Shown: positions 47,627 through 56,732 of the stretch, one piece after another
Layout: each line of letters opens with the position of its first letter
Numbering within the stretch: the stretch's first letter is position 1
Assembly (NCBI GenBank): GCA_026390735.1
Contig: JAPLFJ010000007.1
Coordinates: 56,034 to 120,033 of the forward strand
Reading direction: 5' to 3'
Length of the DNA: 64,000 nt
Origin: Ignavibacteriota bacterium
Lineage (GTDB): Bacteria; Bacteroidota; Ignavibacteria; Tepidaquicellales; Tepidaquicellaceae
Notes under the pieces: generated by a model
What the model was told of the DNA's origin: nothing
What the model saw: only the letters and a program-made list of their open reading frames with translations
Databases searched by the model: none
Program-made: the position numbers and the translations under genes

Positions 47627-49120
47627 ATGAGTCAGTATTTCACTCGAAAACCTTTGAGTATGCTTCTTGAAGAGGCAAAGGGAGAAAACAGGTTAAGAAG
47701 GATATTAGGGCCTTTAGCATTAACAAGTTTAGGGGTAGGTGCGATAATCGGAACGGGGATATTCGTTCTAACGGGAATAGTAGCACACGATAAGACAGGT
47801 CCTTCAATAATTGTATCGTTTCTTGTGGCGGGGTTAGCCTGTATATTTGCAGCAATGTGTTACGCAGAATTTGCTTCGATGGTACCTGTTGCGGGTTCGG
47901 CATATACGTATGCATATGCAACACTCGGGGAATTATTCGCCTGGATAATAGGCTGGGATTTAATACTTGAATATGCTGTAGGGGCAGCGGCAGTAGCACA
48001 CGGCTGGTCAGGCTACTTTCAGAGTTTTATAGGAATATTTGGGTTAAAGATACCGCCTTTGCTGGCAAAAGCGCCTTTTGATTTTAACGTAGAAACAGGA
48101 CACTTTGTCTCAACGGGTTCATTCATAGATTTATCTGCTGTGCTGATAACATTAGTATTAACTGCAATACTCGTAAAAGGAATTAAAGAGAGTGCAGGGT
48201 TTAATGCTGCGATGGTTATCTTAAAAGTAGCGATAGTATTATTTGTAATCGGAGTCGGTGCATTTTATATAGATACGAATAACTGGAGTAACTTTGCACC
48301 TTACGGATGGGGCGGAGTAAGTTTCTTCGGGAACACAGTCTGGGGAATGGTAGCAAATGACGGAGCTCCGCTTGGAATGATAGCAGGGGCGGCGATGATA
48401 TTTTATGCATACATTGGCTTTGATTCTGTTTCCACACACGCGGAAGAAGCGAAAGTTCCGCAGAAGGATGTACCTAAAGGAATAATATATTCGTTAGTAA
48501 TCTGTACAATACTGTATGTATTAGTGGCAATAGTATTAACTGGTATGGTTCCGGCAAATCAGATAAACATAGACGCACCTGTCTCAGATGCATTTCAGAG
48601 AATCGGAATTACCTGGGCAAACTTTATTATATCACTCGGAGCAATAGCGGGAATTACATCAGTGCTGTTAGTTCTGCTTTTAAGTCAGCCGCGAGTAATG
48701 CTTGCGATGGCGAGAGACGGTTTAGTCCCGCCGAAATTCTTTGGAGCTATACACGAAAAATTCAGAACACCATACAAGACAACTATACTTACAGGGATAT
48801 TCGTTGCGGTACTCACAGGATTTCTTCCATTAAGGATACTCGCGGAGTTAGTGAGCATTGGTACATTGTTTGCTTTCGTGATTGTATGTGCTGCAGTTCT
48901 GATAATGAGGAAAACAAATCCTGAAGCAGAAAGACCTTTCAGGGCTCCTTTTTATCCTGTAACACCTATACTTGGGATGCTGATATGTACTCTGTTAATG
49001 TTTTCATTACCGCTTGAGAACTGGTGGAGACTTTTAGGCTGGTTAGCCGTTGGTATGATTATATATTTCAGTTACGGAAGAAAGCACAGTATAATGAACC
49101 CGAACAATAAAAAGAGTTAA
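47627..49120 (+). CDS. APC-family amino acid permease
   Basis: A 497-residue polytopic transporter with about 12 or more membrane helices. Family motifs: LGVGAIIGTGIFVLTGIVA in helix 1, AALCYAEFAS-like MCYAEFASMVPVAGSAYTYAYATLGE, and FYAYIGFDSVSTHAEEAKVPQKDVPKGI. These match the cationic amino acid/YfnA type. The gene is followed 3 bp later by polA, which is probably just close packing. Substrate not predictable from sequence. Confidence 0.92.
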   Translation: MSQYFTRKPLSMLLEEAKGENRLRRILGPLALTSLGVGAIIGTGIFVLTGIVAHDKTGPSIIVSFLVAGLACIFAAMCYAEFASMVPVAGSAYTYAYATLGELFAWIIGWDLILEYAVGAAAVAHGWSGYFQSFIGIFGLKIPPLLAKAPFDFNVETGHFVSTGSFIDLSAVLITLVLTAILVKGIKESAGFNAAMVILKVAIVLFVIGVGAFYIDTNNWSNFAPYGWGGVSFFGNTVWGMVANDGAPLGMIAGAAMIFYAYIGFDSVSTHAEEAKVPQKDVPKGIIYSLVICTILYVLVAIVLTGMVPANQINIDAPVSDAFQRIGITWANFIISLGAIAGITSVLLVLLLSQPRVMLAMARDGLVPPKFFGAIHEKFRTPYKTTILTGIFVAVLTGFLPLRILAELVSIGTLFAFVIVCAAVLIMRKTNPEAERPFRAPFYPVTPILGMLICTLLMFSLPLENWWRLLGWLAVGMIIYFSYGRKHSIMNPNNKKS

Positions 49121-49123
49121 ATT

Positions 49124-51994
49124 ATGTCAGAGAAATTATTTTTAATAGATGCGATGGCGATGATATACAGGGCATACTTTGCCCTGATTGGCCGTCCTTT
49201 GAAAGACGGTAAGGGAAACAATGTTTCTGCGATATACGGATTTGTGAGTTCCTTAATGAGGATAATAGAAGATGAAAAGCCAGACCATCTTGCTGTATGT
49301 TTCGACACAGAAAAACCAACATTCAGACACATAGAATTCCCGAAGTATAAGGCGCAGAGAGCTGATATACCTGATGATATGCCATGGCAGATAAACGAAG
49401 TAAAGGATATCGTAAAGTTGTTTAATATACCGATGATTGAATTACCAGGTTTTGAAGCAGATGACATTATAGGAACACTTGTTAAGCAGGCAGAAAAAGA
49501 GGGTGTTGAGAGTTACATGGTAACGCCGGATAAAGATTACATGCAACTGGTTTCAGAAAAGAGTTTTATGTTCAAACCATCGAAGACATCATCAGGTAAC
49601 AGAGGCGGAGAAGTTGAGATAGTCGGGTTTGAAGCAGTAAAAAATAAATTCGGGGTGACACCTGATAAAGTGATTGAAGTACTCGGGCTTATGGGAGATG
49701 CAGCGGATAATATTCCCGGTGTAAAGGGAGTGGGCGAAAAGACTGCGATAGCACTTATACAGGAATACGGTTCAATTGATGAGATATACAAGAATATAGA
49801 CAAGATTACAAAGCCTAAGTTAAAGGAAATATTAATTAAGGATAAAGAAAACGCTTACCTTGCAAAGAGGCTGGTTACTATAAAGACAGATGTGCCTCTT
49901 GACATAAACTTCCATCATTTAGTAAGTAAATCACCTGATAAAGAAGCACTGTACAGAAGGTTTGAAGAACTAAACATGAAATCTTTTGCACGGAAGTTCA
50001 GTTCGGGCTTAAAGTTCGGTGAACCTATAGAGGCAATAGAATCGAAGAAAAACGAAGATGATGTTTCACTTAAGATAACCATACAGGGTTCGAAGATTGA
50101 AGAACCGGTACAGGATTTAAAGACTATTAAAGATGTAAAGCACGATTATTACTTAATAAAGAATGAGGCATCGCTTGATAAACTTATTAAGAAGTTAATG
50201 TCAGAAGAACTGATCTCATTCGACACAGAAACAACCGGTCTGGATTTCAATGAAGCGAAACTTGTAGGTATGTCTTTTTCTTATCAGGAAAATCAGGGAT
50301 TCTATGTTCCTGTATTCGGTGAGTATGAATCACCCGAAGAGGAATCAACGGGATTATTCGCAAATGAGCCGAAGGAAGTAAAACCTGATGTAGGTATAGA
50401 TATAGTTACAGCAATTAAGAAAGTAAAGCCGTTTCTTGAAAGTAAAAAAGTAAAACTTGTTGGACAGAACATAAAGTTCGATTATCTGCTTATGAAGAAA
50501 TACGGGATAGAGATGGCAAACGTTCATTTTGATACTATGGTTGGCTCATATATATTAGAGCCGTCGGAAGAGCACAACATGGATTCATTATCGATGCAAT
50601 GGCTGAAGTATAAACCTGTATCGATAAAAGAATTAATCGGTAAGGGTAAATCTGAAATCAGTATGGCAGAAGTTGATGTTAATATAGTTTGCGAGTATGC
50701 AGTAGAGGATGCCGATGTAACTTTACAGTTGTATCACAGAATAAACTATGAACTCTCCAAGCTGAACTTAATAAAGTTATGTGAGGAAATAGAGTTTCCG
50801 CTGATTAAGGTACTTGGTGATATGGAATACGAAGGTATTATGGTTGATAGAAAAGTTTTAAACATACTTGACAAGGAACTGCAAAAGTTAATTGAGGAAT
50901 ACGAAGAGAAGATATATGCAGAGGCGGGTGAGAAGTTTAACATAAATTCACCTTCGCAGCTTGCAAAGATATTAACAGAAAAACTTCATCTTGAACTCAG
51001 CAAGAAAACAAAGACGGGATTCTCAACGGATGTAAGCGTACTTGAGGAATTAAGGTACAAGCATCCTATTGCAGCAAGTCTTCTCGAGTACAGGACTATG
51101 ACCAAACTCAAGTCAACATACATAGACGGATTATTAAAGGCGATAAGCGAAAGAACCGGAAGAGTTCATACATCCTTTAATCAGATAAGGGCAGCAACGG
51201 GAAGGTTATCGAGTGTAAACCCTAACCTGCAGAACATACCTGTAAGGACTGAAGCTGGCAGGAATATAAGGAAGGCATTTGTTCCGAAAAGTGATGAGTA
51301 TGAAATATTATCTGCTGACTATTCTCAGGTAGAGCTGAGAGTGATGGCACATTATTCGGGTGACGAGAATTTTATTAATGCATTCAAAAAGAACAGGGAT
51401 ATACATACAGAGACTGCGATGAAAGTATTTAATCTGAAGTCTAAAGATGAAGTAACACCTAACAGGAGAAGAAAGGCAAAGGAAGTAAACTTTGGTATTA
51501 TATACGGAATAGGAGCATTCGGACTCGCAACGAGACTTGAGATTAAGAATTCCGAAGCAAAGGAAATTATTGACAGGTACTTTAAGGAATTCCCGAGGGT
51601 ATATGAATACCTTGAGAAAACAAAGAAGTTTGCAAGAGAGAACGGATACGTTACGACACTTAAAGGCAGAAGAAGGTACCTGCCGCAGATTAACAATCAG
51701 AACAATGCAGTAAAAGGTGAAGCGGAGAGAATGGCTATAAATATGCCGATTCAGGGAACTGCAGCAGATATGATAAAGATTGCGATGATAGAGATACATA
51801 ATATATTCAGGGAAAAGAAATTCAAGTCAAGGATGTTACTGCAGGTGCACGACGAACTTGTGTTTGAAGTATATAAGCCTGAAATGGAAGAAGTGAAGAA
51901 GATAGTACACAGGGAAATGAAAAATGCAATAAAACTTGACGTACCGATTGAAGTTGAGATAGGAACCGGGAAGAACTGGTATGAGGCACATTAA
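49124..51994 (+). CDS. polA: DNA polymerase I, with active proofreading motifs
   Basis: A 956-residue three-domain enzyme for repair and Okazaki-fragment processing. 5' nuclease: LIDAMAMIYRAYFAL, YKAQRADIPDDMP, GFEADDIIGTL, VTPDKDYMQLV, GDAADNIPGVKGVGEKTA. 3'-5' exonuclease keeps its acidic residues (ISFDTETTGLDF, VGQNIKFDYLL, AVEDADVTLQL), unlike some homologs. Polymerase motifs A (DYSQVELRVMAHYSGD), B (RRKAKEVNFGIIYGIGAFGLA in part) and C (LQVHDELVFE) are intact. 3 bp after the permease; 3 bp before the NUDIX gene. Confidence 0.96.
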   Translation: MSEKLFLIDAMAMIYRAYFALIGRPLKDGKGNNVSAIYGFVSSLMRIIEDEKPDHLAVCFDTEKPTFRHIEFPKYKAQRADIPDDMPWQINEVKDIVKLFNIPMIELPGFEADDIIGTLVKQAEKEGVESYMVTPDKDYMQLVSEKSFMFKPSKTSSGNRGGEVEIVGFEAVKNKFGVTPDKVIEVLGLMGDAADNIPGVKGVGEKTAIALIQEYGSIDEIYKNIDKITKPKLKEILIKDKENAYLAKRLVTIKTDVPLDINFHHLVSKSPDKEALYRRFEELNMKSFARKFSSGLKFGEPIEAIESKKNEDDVSLKITIQGSKIEEPVQDLKTIKDVKHDYYLIKNEASLDKLIKKLMSEELISFDTETTGLDFNEAKLVGMSFSYQENQGFYVPVFGEYESPEEESTGLFANEPKEVKPDVGIDIVTAIKKVKPFLESKKVKLVGQNIKFDYLLMKKYGIEMANVHFDTMVGSYILEPSEEHNMDSLSMQWLKYKPVSIKELIGKGKSEISMAEVDVNIVCEYAVEDADVTLQLYHRINYELSKLNLIKLCEEIEFPLIKVLGDMEYEGIMVDRKVLNILDKELQKLIEEYEEKIYAEAGEKFNINSPSQLAKILTEKLHLELSKKTKTGFSTDVSVLEELRYKHPIAASLLEYRTMTKLKSTYIDGLLKAISERTGRVHTSFNQIRAATGRLSSVNPNLQNIPVRTEAGRNIRKAFVPKSDEYEILSADYSQVELRVMAHYSGDENFINAFKKNRDIHTETAMKVFNLKSKDEVTPNRRRKAKEVNFGIIYGIGAFGLATRLEIKNSEAKEIIDRYFKEFPRVYEYLEKTKKFARENGYVTTLKGRRRYLPQINNQNNAVKGEAERMAINMPIQGTAADMIKIAMIEIHNIFREKKFKSRMLLQVHDELVFEVYKPEMEEVKKIVHREMKNAIKLDVPIEVEIGTGKNWYEAH

Positions 51995-51997
51995 CTT

Positions 51998-52462
51998 ATG
52001 CCAAAGATAAATTCAATATATATTGAGTGTTATGTTGCGAGAAAGTTTAAAGGGAAGTTTAAGTTCTTATTGCTGAAGCGGGCAGAGAATGATAAACTAT
52101 ATCCCGGGATATGGCAGATAATAACGGGCAGGATTGAAAAGGGTGAAAAGGCGTTTGAGACTGCATTGAGGGAAGTGAAAGAAGAGTCGGGGCTGAATCC
52201 AGAGAGGTTGTTTGTATTGCCGCATACTACTACATTTTATTCTCCGAGGACTGATTCTATAAGCCTTATACCGTTATTTGTATGCATAGTTGATGAGGCG
52301 GATGTTACGATATCCGATGAGCACAGTGAATTTATGTGGCTGGACGTACAAAAAGCGTCACAGAAGTTGTACTTTAAAAGTCAAAAAGAAAACGTTAAAT
52401 TTATAGAAAGTAATTTACGGACTAAAGAAAGACTTAAAACATTTACAGAAATTAAATTTTAA
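51998..52462 (+). CDS. NUDIX hydrolase
   Basis: A 154-residue protein with the Nudix box read as GRIEKGEKAFETALREVKEE followed by SGL: Gly, Glu and the REVKEE metal-binding Glu residues are present. The start YIECYVARKFKGKFKFLLLKRAEND is like dATP/dihydroneopterin-triphosphate pyrophosphatases. It could clean oxidised nucleotides or act in folate synthesis. It is 3 bp from polA and 3 bp from hldD, so the three genes are probably cotranscribed. Confidence 0.88.
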   Translation: MPKINSIYIECYVARKFKGKFKFLLLKRAENDKLYPGIWQIITGRIEKGEKAFETALREVKEESGLNPERLFVLPHTTTFYSPRTDSISLIPLFVCIVDEADVTISDEHSEFMWLDVQKASQKLYFKSQKENVKFIESNLRTKERLKTFTEIKF

Positions 52463-52465
52463 ACA

Positions 52466-53443
52466 ATGATTATAGTTACAGGTGGTGCAGGATTTATAGG
52501 AAGTGCACTTGTTTGGGCACTCAATAAAAAGAGAAGAGAAGATATAATAATTGTTGATCATTTCGGCAAGGATGACAAGTATAAAAATCTTGTCTCTCTG
52601 AAGTTTATGGATGTGTTTGACAGGGACGATTTCGGACAGATGGTTCACGACGGGTTTCTGAAGAACAACAAAATAGATGTATTATACCATCTTGGTGCCT
52701 GCAGTTCAACCACCGAACTTGACATGAATTTTTTATTAAGGAATAATTTCGAGTACACCAAGTTTCTTTGCGGGCATTCAGTCAATAATAATATAAGGTT
52801 TGTTTACGCATCTTCTGCTGCCACATACGGCGAAGGTAAACAGGGTTATGAAGATGATGAGAGTAAGCTGGATACATTACGTCCTTTGAACCCTTACGGA
52901 TATTCAAAGCAGTTGTTTGACCAGTGGGCAAAGAGGGAAGGGTTTCTTGACAGGATTGCAGGGATGAAATATTTTAATGTGTTCGGTCCGAATGAATACC
53001 ATAAGGGTGACATGCAGAGTATTGTGAGCAAAGCTTACAAGCAGGTTAAGGAAAACGGAAAAGCAAGGTTGTTTAAATCATATTCCAAAGAATACGGAGA
53101 CGGCGAACAAAAACGTGATTTTGTGTACGTAAAGGATGCAGTTGATATGACAATATATTTCGGCGAGAATAAGATTGTCAACGGGATATACAATATTGGT
53201 ACTGGTAATGCAAATACTTTTAATTCTTTTGTTAAGCCGATATTTAAAGCACTTGGCGTGAAAGAAAACATAGAGTACTTTGAAATGCCTGAAGTATTAC
53301 AGGGAAGGTATCAGGATTTCACACAGGCAAATATGGATAAGATAAGAAAGACTGGGTATAAAGGTACATTTACTAGTATTGAAAACGCAGTTATCGATTA
53401 TGTAAAGAATTATCTGGATACGGACTATCAGTATTTGAGTTAA
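52466..53443 (+). CDS. hldD: ADP-L-glycero-D-manno-heptose 6-epimerase
   Basis: A 325-residue extended SDR enzyme that makes ADP-L,D-heptose for the LPS inner core. Seen: MIIVTGGAGFIGSALVWAL nucleotide site, DVLYHLGACSSTTELD, the YxxxK catalytic pair in NPYGYSKQLFDQW, and KYFNVFGPNEYHKGDMQS. Usual length is 310-330. The family-9 glycosyltransferase at 12.2 kb may use its product. No other heptose genes (hldE, gmhA, gmhB) are in the window. Confidence 0.93.
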   Translation: MIIVTGGAGFIGSALVWALNKKRREDIIIVDHFGKDDKYKNLVSLKFMDVFDRDDFGQMVHDGFLKNNKIDVLYHLGACSSTTELDMNFLLRNNFEYTKFLCGHSVNNNIRFVYASSAATYGEGKQGYEDDESKLDTLRPLNPYGYSKQLFDQWAKREGFLDRIAGMKYFNVFGPNEYHKGDMQSIVSKAYKQVKENGKARLFKSYSKEYGDGEQKRDFVYVKDAVDMTIYFGENKIVNGIYNIGTGNANTFNSFVKPIFKALGVKENIEYFEMPEVLQGRYQDFTQANMDKIRKTGYKGTFTSIENAVIDYVKNYLDTDYQYLS

Positions 53444-53467
53444 TAAAAGTACAACGATTATCTTGCG

Positions 53468-53860
53468 ATGAATATTGAGAGAAAAGATAATTTATTTTAT
53501 AATAAGAAGTTACAATTGAATGCTAATGCTTTAAGGCACAGTATGACAAAAGCTGAGGCATGTTTATGGAAATATGTATTACGTGCGAGAAATATGATGG
53601 GATATCAATTTAGGAGAGAAAGACCTGTTTTGAATTACATAGCTGATTTTATGTGCAAAGATTTAAAATTAATTATTGAAGTAGATGGAATAACTCATTC
53701 TTATGATGGAGCATTAGAGAAAGATATGAGAAGACAAAGAGAGCTTGAGGAAGCTGGATTTAGGGTTATTAGGTTTACTGATAATGAAGTATTAAAGGGA
53801 ATGGATAATGTGTCGGAGAGGATAAAAGAAGTTATATTGGAATTAGAGGGAAAAGATTAG
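53468..53860 (+). CDS. DUF559 endonuclease-like protein
   Basis: A 130-residue protein of the DUF559 (Vsr/very-short-patch-repair-like) group. Seen: LRHSMTKAEACLWKYVLRARNMMGYQFRRERPVLNYIADFMCKDLKLIIEVDG, with the PD-(D/E)xK-like D and EVD, and an end helix GFRVIRFTDNEVLKGMDNV. Such single-domain nuclease-like proteins occur in many copies in genomes of this group, often beside repeats. A CCCCCG hairpin follows. Function unproven. Confidence 0.85.
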   Translation: MNIERKDNLFYNKKLQLNANALRHSMTKAEACLWKYVLRARNMMGYQFRRERPVLNYIADFMCKDLKLIIEVDGITHSYDGALEKDMRRQRELEEAGFRVIRFTDNEVLKGMDNVSERIKEVILELEGKD

Positions 53861-53874
53861 TCCACCCCCTTAAT

Positions 53875-53890
53875 CCCCCGCCAGCGGGGG
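53875..53890. repeat. CCCCCG / CGGGGG hairpin
   Basis: A 6-bp stem with loop CCAG just before the deiminase gene, inside a CCACCCCCTTAATCCCCCG phrase. The same stem occurs in the two tandem units at 33654-33736, which suggests a dispersed intergenic hairpin family. Confidence 0.55.
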
Positions 53891-53919
53891 AGAATTGAAA
53901 ATTTTATATATATATTAAT

Positions 53920-55641
53920 ATGAAAAAAGTTATAGGGTTATTGTTACTGGTGTTTATGTATCAGGCATTGTATTCACAGGATTTGCCGCATATAATGACA
54001 GACCAGGAAAAAGCAGTGTACAAGAACTACGTTCCGCCGAGGTCATTCACGGACGATTTCAATCCGCCATATTCACCTGTAAGGACACTTGCAGAATGGG
54101 AGGAATATCAGGCAGTTATGGTAACCTGGACTTCATATCCATCGATAGTTGCTCAGATAGTGGATTATGTACAGGATGAATGTGTGTGTGTGATTATCTG
54201 CAGTGACTCTAACACTGTAAAAACCCAGCTAACTTCCTACGGAGTACCTTTAACAAATTTAAGGTTTTTAATCGCAGGTTTTAATTCTGTATGGTGCCGT
54301 GATTACGGACAATGGAATGCATACACGAACGACATTGATTCATTGAAAATGATAGACTGGGTTTATAACAGACCGCGTCCATTAGATGACCAGGTACCTG
54401 TTTATATAGCACAGATGTTTAACACACCATTACATCAGGCAACATCAGCTCCATACGATTTTACTGCTACGGGAGGAAACTTTATGGTTGACGGACACGG
54501 AACGGGATTCTCGTCGAAACTTATTATAACTGAAAATCCTACTCATACTGAAGCAGAGATTGATACTATTGCAAAGAAGTATATGGGGTTATCGCGGTAC
54601 ATAAAAATGAATACTTTGCCTTATGACGGTATTCACCACATTGATATGCACATGAAACTGCTTGACGAGGAAACTCTTCTTGTAGGACAGTATCCTACAG
54701 GTGTTTCAGACGGTCCGCAGATAGAATTAAACCTTCAGTATATCTTAAATAACTTCCAGACTTGTTTCGGCAAGCCTTATAAAGTTGTAAGAATACCACA
54801 ACCGCCGAGTTCGACGGGTCAGTATCCTCCAAACTCAAGTTATTATACGTATACAAATTCACTTATTGTAAATAAGACAGTGATTGTGCCAGTATACGGA
54901 TTGTCGCAGGACACGACAGCATTGAGGATATACAGAGAGTCGATGCCGGGATACAGGGTAGTGGGGATTAACTGTTCGAGCATGATATCGGCTAGCGGAG
55001 CAATACACTGTATTACTAAGGAAATAGGTGTGTTTAATCCTCTGTTCATTTCGCATTCGGGATTGAGGAATACATCGGTTACCGCTTCACCTTATGAAGT
55101 GAAGGCAAGCATTAAATCGAAGAACGGAATATCGAATGCAAAAGTTTACTGGAGAACTGATACTACTCTGGCATATTCACAGTTAAGTATGACACAGATT
55201 GCCGATACTTTCAAAGCATACATACCTGCTCAGCCATTGAATAAGACAGTATATTATTATATCTCTGCGACGAATAACAGCAGTAAGACGGTAACAAAGC
55301 CTTATACAGCACCAGCGGGATATTTTAAATTTATGGTGACGAACTCTACTGTTGTAAACAATGAAGGCGAAACAGTTAAAGAATATAAGTTGTACCAGAA
55401 TTATCCTAATCCTTTTAATCCAGGTACGGTTATACGTTATCATTTGTCCGTTATCAGTAATGTATCGTTGAAGGTGTATGATTTAACGGGGCGTGAAGTG
55501 CAGACACTTGTAAACGGAAGATTGCAGGCAGGAAGGTATGAAGTGAATTTTGACGGTTCAATGCTTCCGAGTGGTGTGTATTTTTGTAAACTTGTTTCGG
55601 GAGATTATTCGGAAGTGAAGAAGTTAACACTGATAAAATAG
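53920..55641 (+). CDS. Secreted peptidylarginine/agmatine deiminase-type enzyme with T9SS sorting domain
   Basis: A 573-residue protein with signal peptide MKKVIGLLLLVFMYQALYSQ. The central part is a guanidino-modifying fold of the PAD_porph type. Catalytic residues by pattern: D128 (WCRDYG), H240 and D242 (HHIDMH), C364 (SGAIHC). An Ig-like segment and a T9SS C-terminal domain (LYQNYPNPFNPGTVIRY) follow. The layout is like Porphyromonas gingivalis PPAD, which citrullinates proteins outside the cell, but agmatine or free-arginine use is equally possible. Confidence 0.85.
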   Translation: MKKVIGLLLLVFMYQALYSQDLPHIMTDQEKAVYKNYVPPRSFTDDFNPPYSPVRTLAEWEEYQAVMVTWTSYPSIVAQIVDYVQDECVCVIICSDSNTVKTQLTSYGVPLTNLRFLIAGFNSVWCRDYGQWNAYTNDIDSLKMIDWVYNRPRPLDDQVPVYIAQMFNTPLHQATSAPYDFTATGGNFMVDGHGTGFSSKLIITENPTHTEAEIDTIAKKYMGLSRYIKMNTLPYDGIHHIDMHMKLLDEETLLVGQYPTGVSDGPQIELNLQYILNNFQTCFGKPYKVVRIPQPPSSTGQYPPNSSYYTYTNSLIVNKTVIVPVYGLSQDTTALRIYRESMPGYRVVGINCSSMISASGAIHCITKEIGVFNPLFISHSGLRNTSVTASPYEVKASIKSKNGISNAKVYWRTDTTLAYSQLSMTQIADTFKAYIPAQPLNKTVYYYISATNNSSKTVTKPYTAPAGYFKFMVTNSTVVNNEGETVKEYKLYQNYPNPFNPGTVIRYHLSVISNVSLKVYDLTGREVQTLVNGRLQAGRYEVNFDGSMLPSGVYFCKLVSGDYSEVKKLTLIK

Positions 55642-55694
55642 AGAGCCACCCCTTTGTCAGGGATAAAGAGAAATAAACATAAATATTTATAAAT

Positions 55695-56525
55695 ATGAAA
55701 GCTGAATACAGAAAACAGGTACAGAAATTAATTACATTAGGGCTGACAGAAAGGGAAGCAAAGGTTTATGTTACTCTTTTGTCAAAGAAGGGATTTACGA
55801 CGTTAGAACTTCAGAATTCAGTTGATATACCGCGGACGAAGATTTATGAAGTACTGCAAAGGATGCTTGCGAGAGGAATTTGTACCGAAAGGGGTGTTGG
55901 CAAGGTAAAATATTATGAGGCAGTAGAGCCAAAAGTTGCATTTGGCAGAATACTTGACGAACACAAAGAGCACTGCATGATTGAAATGGAAAAGAGGAAA
56001 TCAGTCGTTGAAAGTGTTACGAGTATACTGAATCCTGTGTTTGAAATGAATAAAGATATAACCTATTCATTCGATTTTGTGGAAGTGTTTAAGGATAAAG
56101 AGCAGATACAGAAGAAATATGTGCAGATGGTAAAGGATGCAAAACACAGTTTATATACATTTAACAAAGGACCGTATGTCTGCGATACATCGGGAAGGCT
56201 AAAGGAGCAGTTACAGGAAGAGGCTAAATTATTAAAGCGTAAGGCAATATGCAAGAATATATACGAGGAAGGCGAACTCCGCAGTCAGGACTGGTTACTG
56301 CAATCAGTAAAAAGTCAGTCGAAGTTAGGACAACAGGCAAGGGTAGTGGAAAACCTGCCGATAAAGATGATGGTATTTGACGAGCAGAAAGTATTTTTCC
56401 CGTTATTAAAGCCTGCGAGTGAGGCGAGCAACATAAATATGATATTCATAGAACACAGGGAGCTGGCAATGGCCTGCAAGATGCTCTTTAATTTTATCTG
56501 GGAGCAGGGAAAACCAATAAAGTAA
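55695..56525 (+). CDS. TrmB-type transcriptional regulator
   Basis: A 276-residue protein with the TrmB winged helix (LITLGLTEREAKVYVTLLSKKGFTTLELQNSVDIPRTKIYEVLQRMLARGI). A C-terminal effector-type domain starts with EVFKDKEQIQKKYVQMVKDA. TrmB-like proteins often respond to sugars or other metabolites. It sits 54 bp after the secreted deiminase and 207 bp before the CxxC protein cluster, so either may be its target. This is inference. Confidence 0.85.
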   Translation: MKAEYRKQVQKLITLGLTEREAKVYVTLLSKKGFTTLELQNSVDIPRTKIYEVLQRMLARGICTERGVGKVKYYEAVEPKVAFGRILDEHKEHCMIEMEKRKSVVESVTSILNPVFEMNKDITYSFDFVEVFKDKEQIQKKYVQMVKDAKHSLYTFNKGPYVCDTSGRLKEQLQEEAKLLKRKAICKNIYEEGELRSQDWLLQSVKSQSKLGQQARVVENLPIKMMVFDEQKVFFPLLKPASEASNINMIFIEHRELAMACKMLFNFIWEQGKPIK

Positions 56526-56732
56526 GTATGCTTTTCTATTGTAACCCCATAGGGGTGTAAATATTTACACTTGATAATAAATATTCAATGTATTAGTTTT
56601 ATACGGGACAAGACAAGGGACTATAATTTTTGTTAAGACAATAAAATGAACATCTGTGATACTCCGGCAGTACAAAATAAAGTATTAAATTATTTCTTTA
56701 AATAATCATTTATAAACTTAACTATTAAAGTT

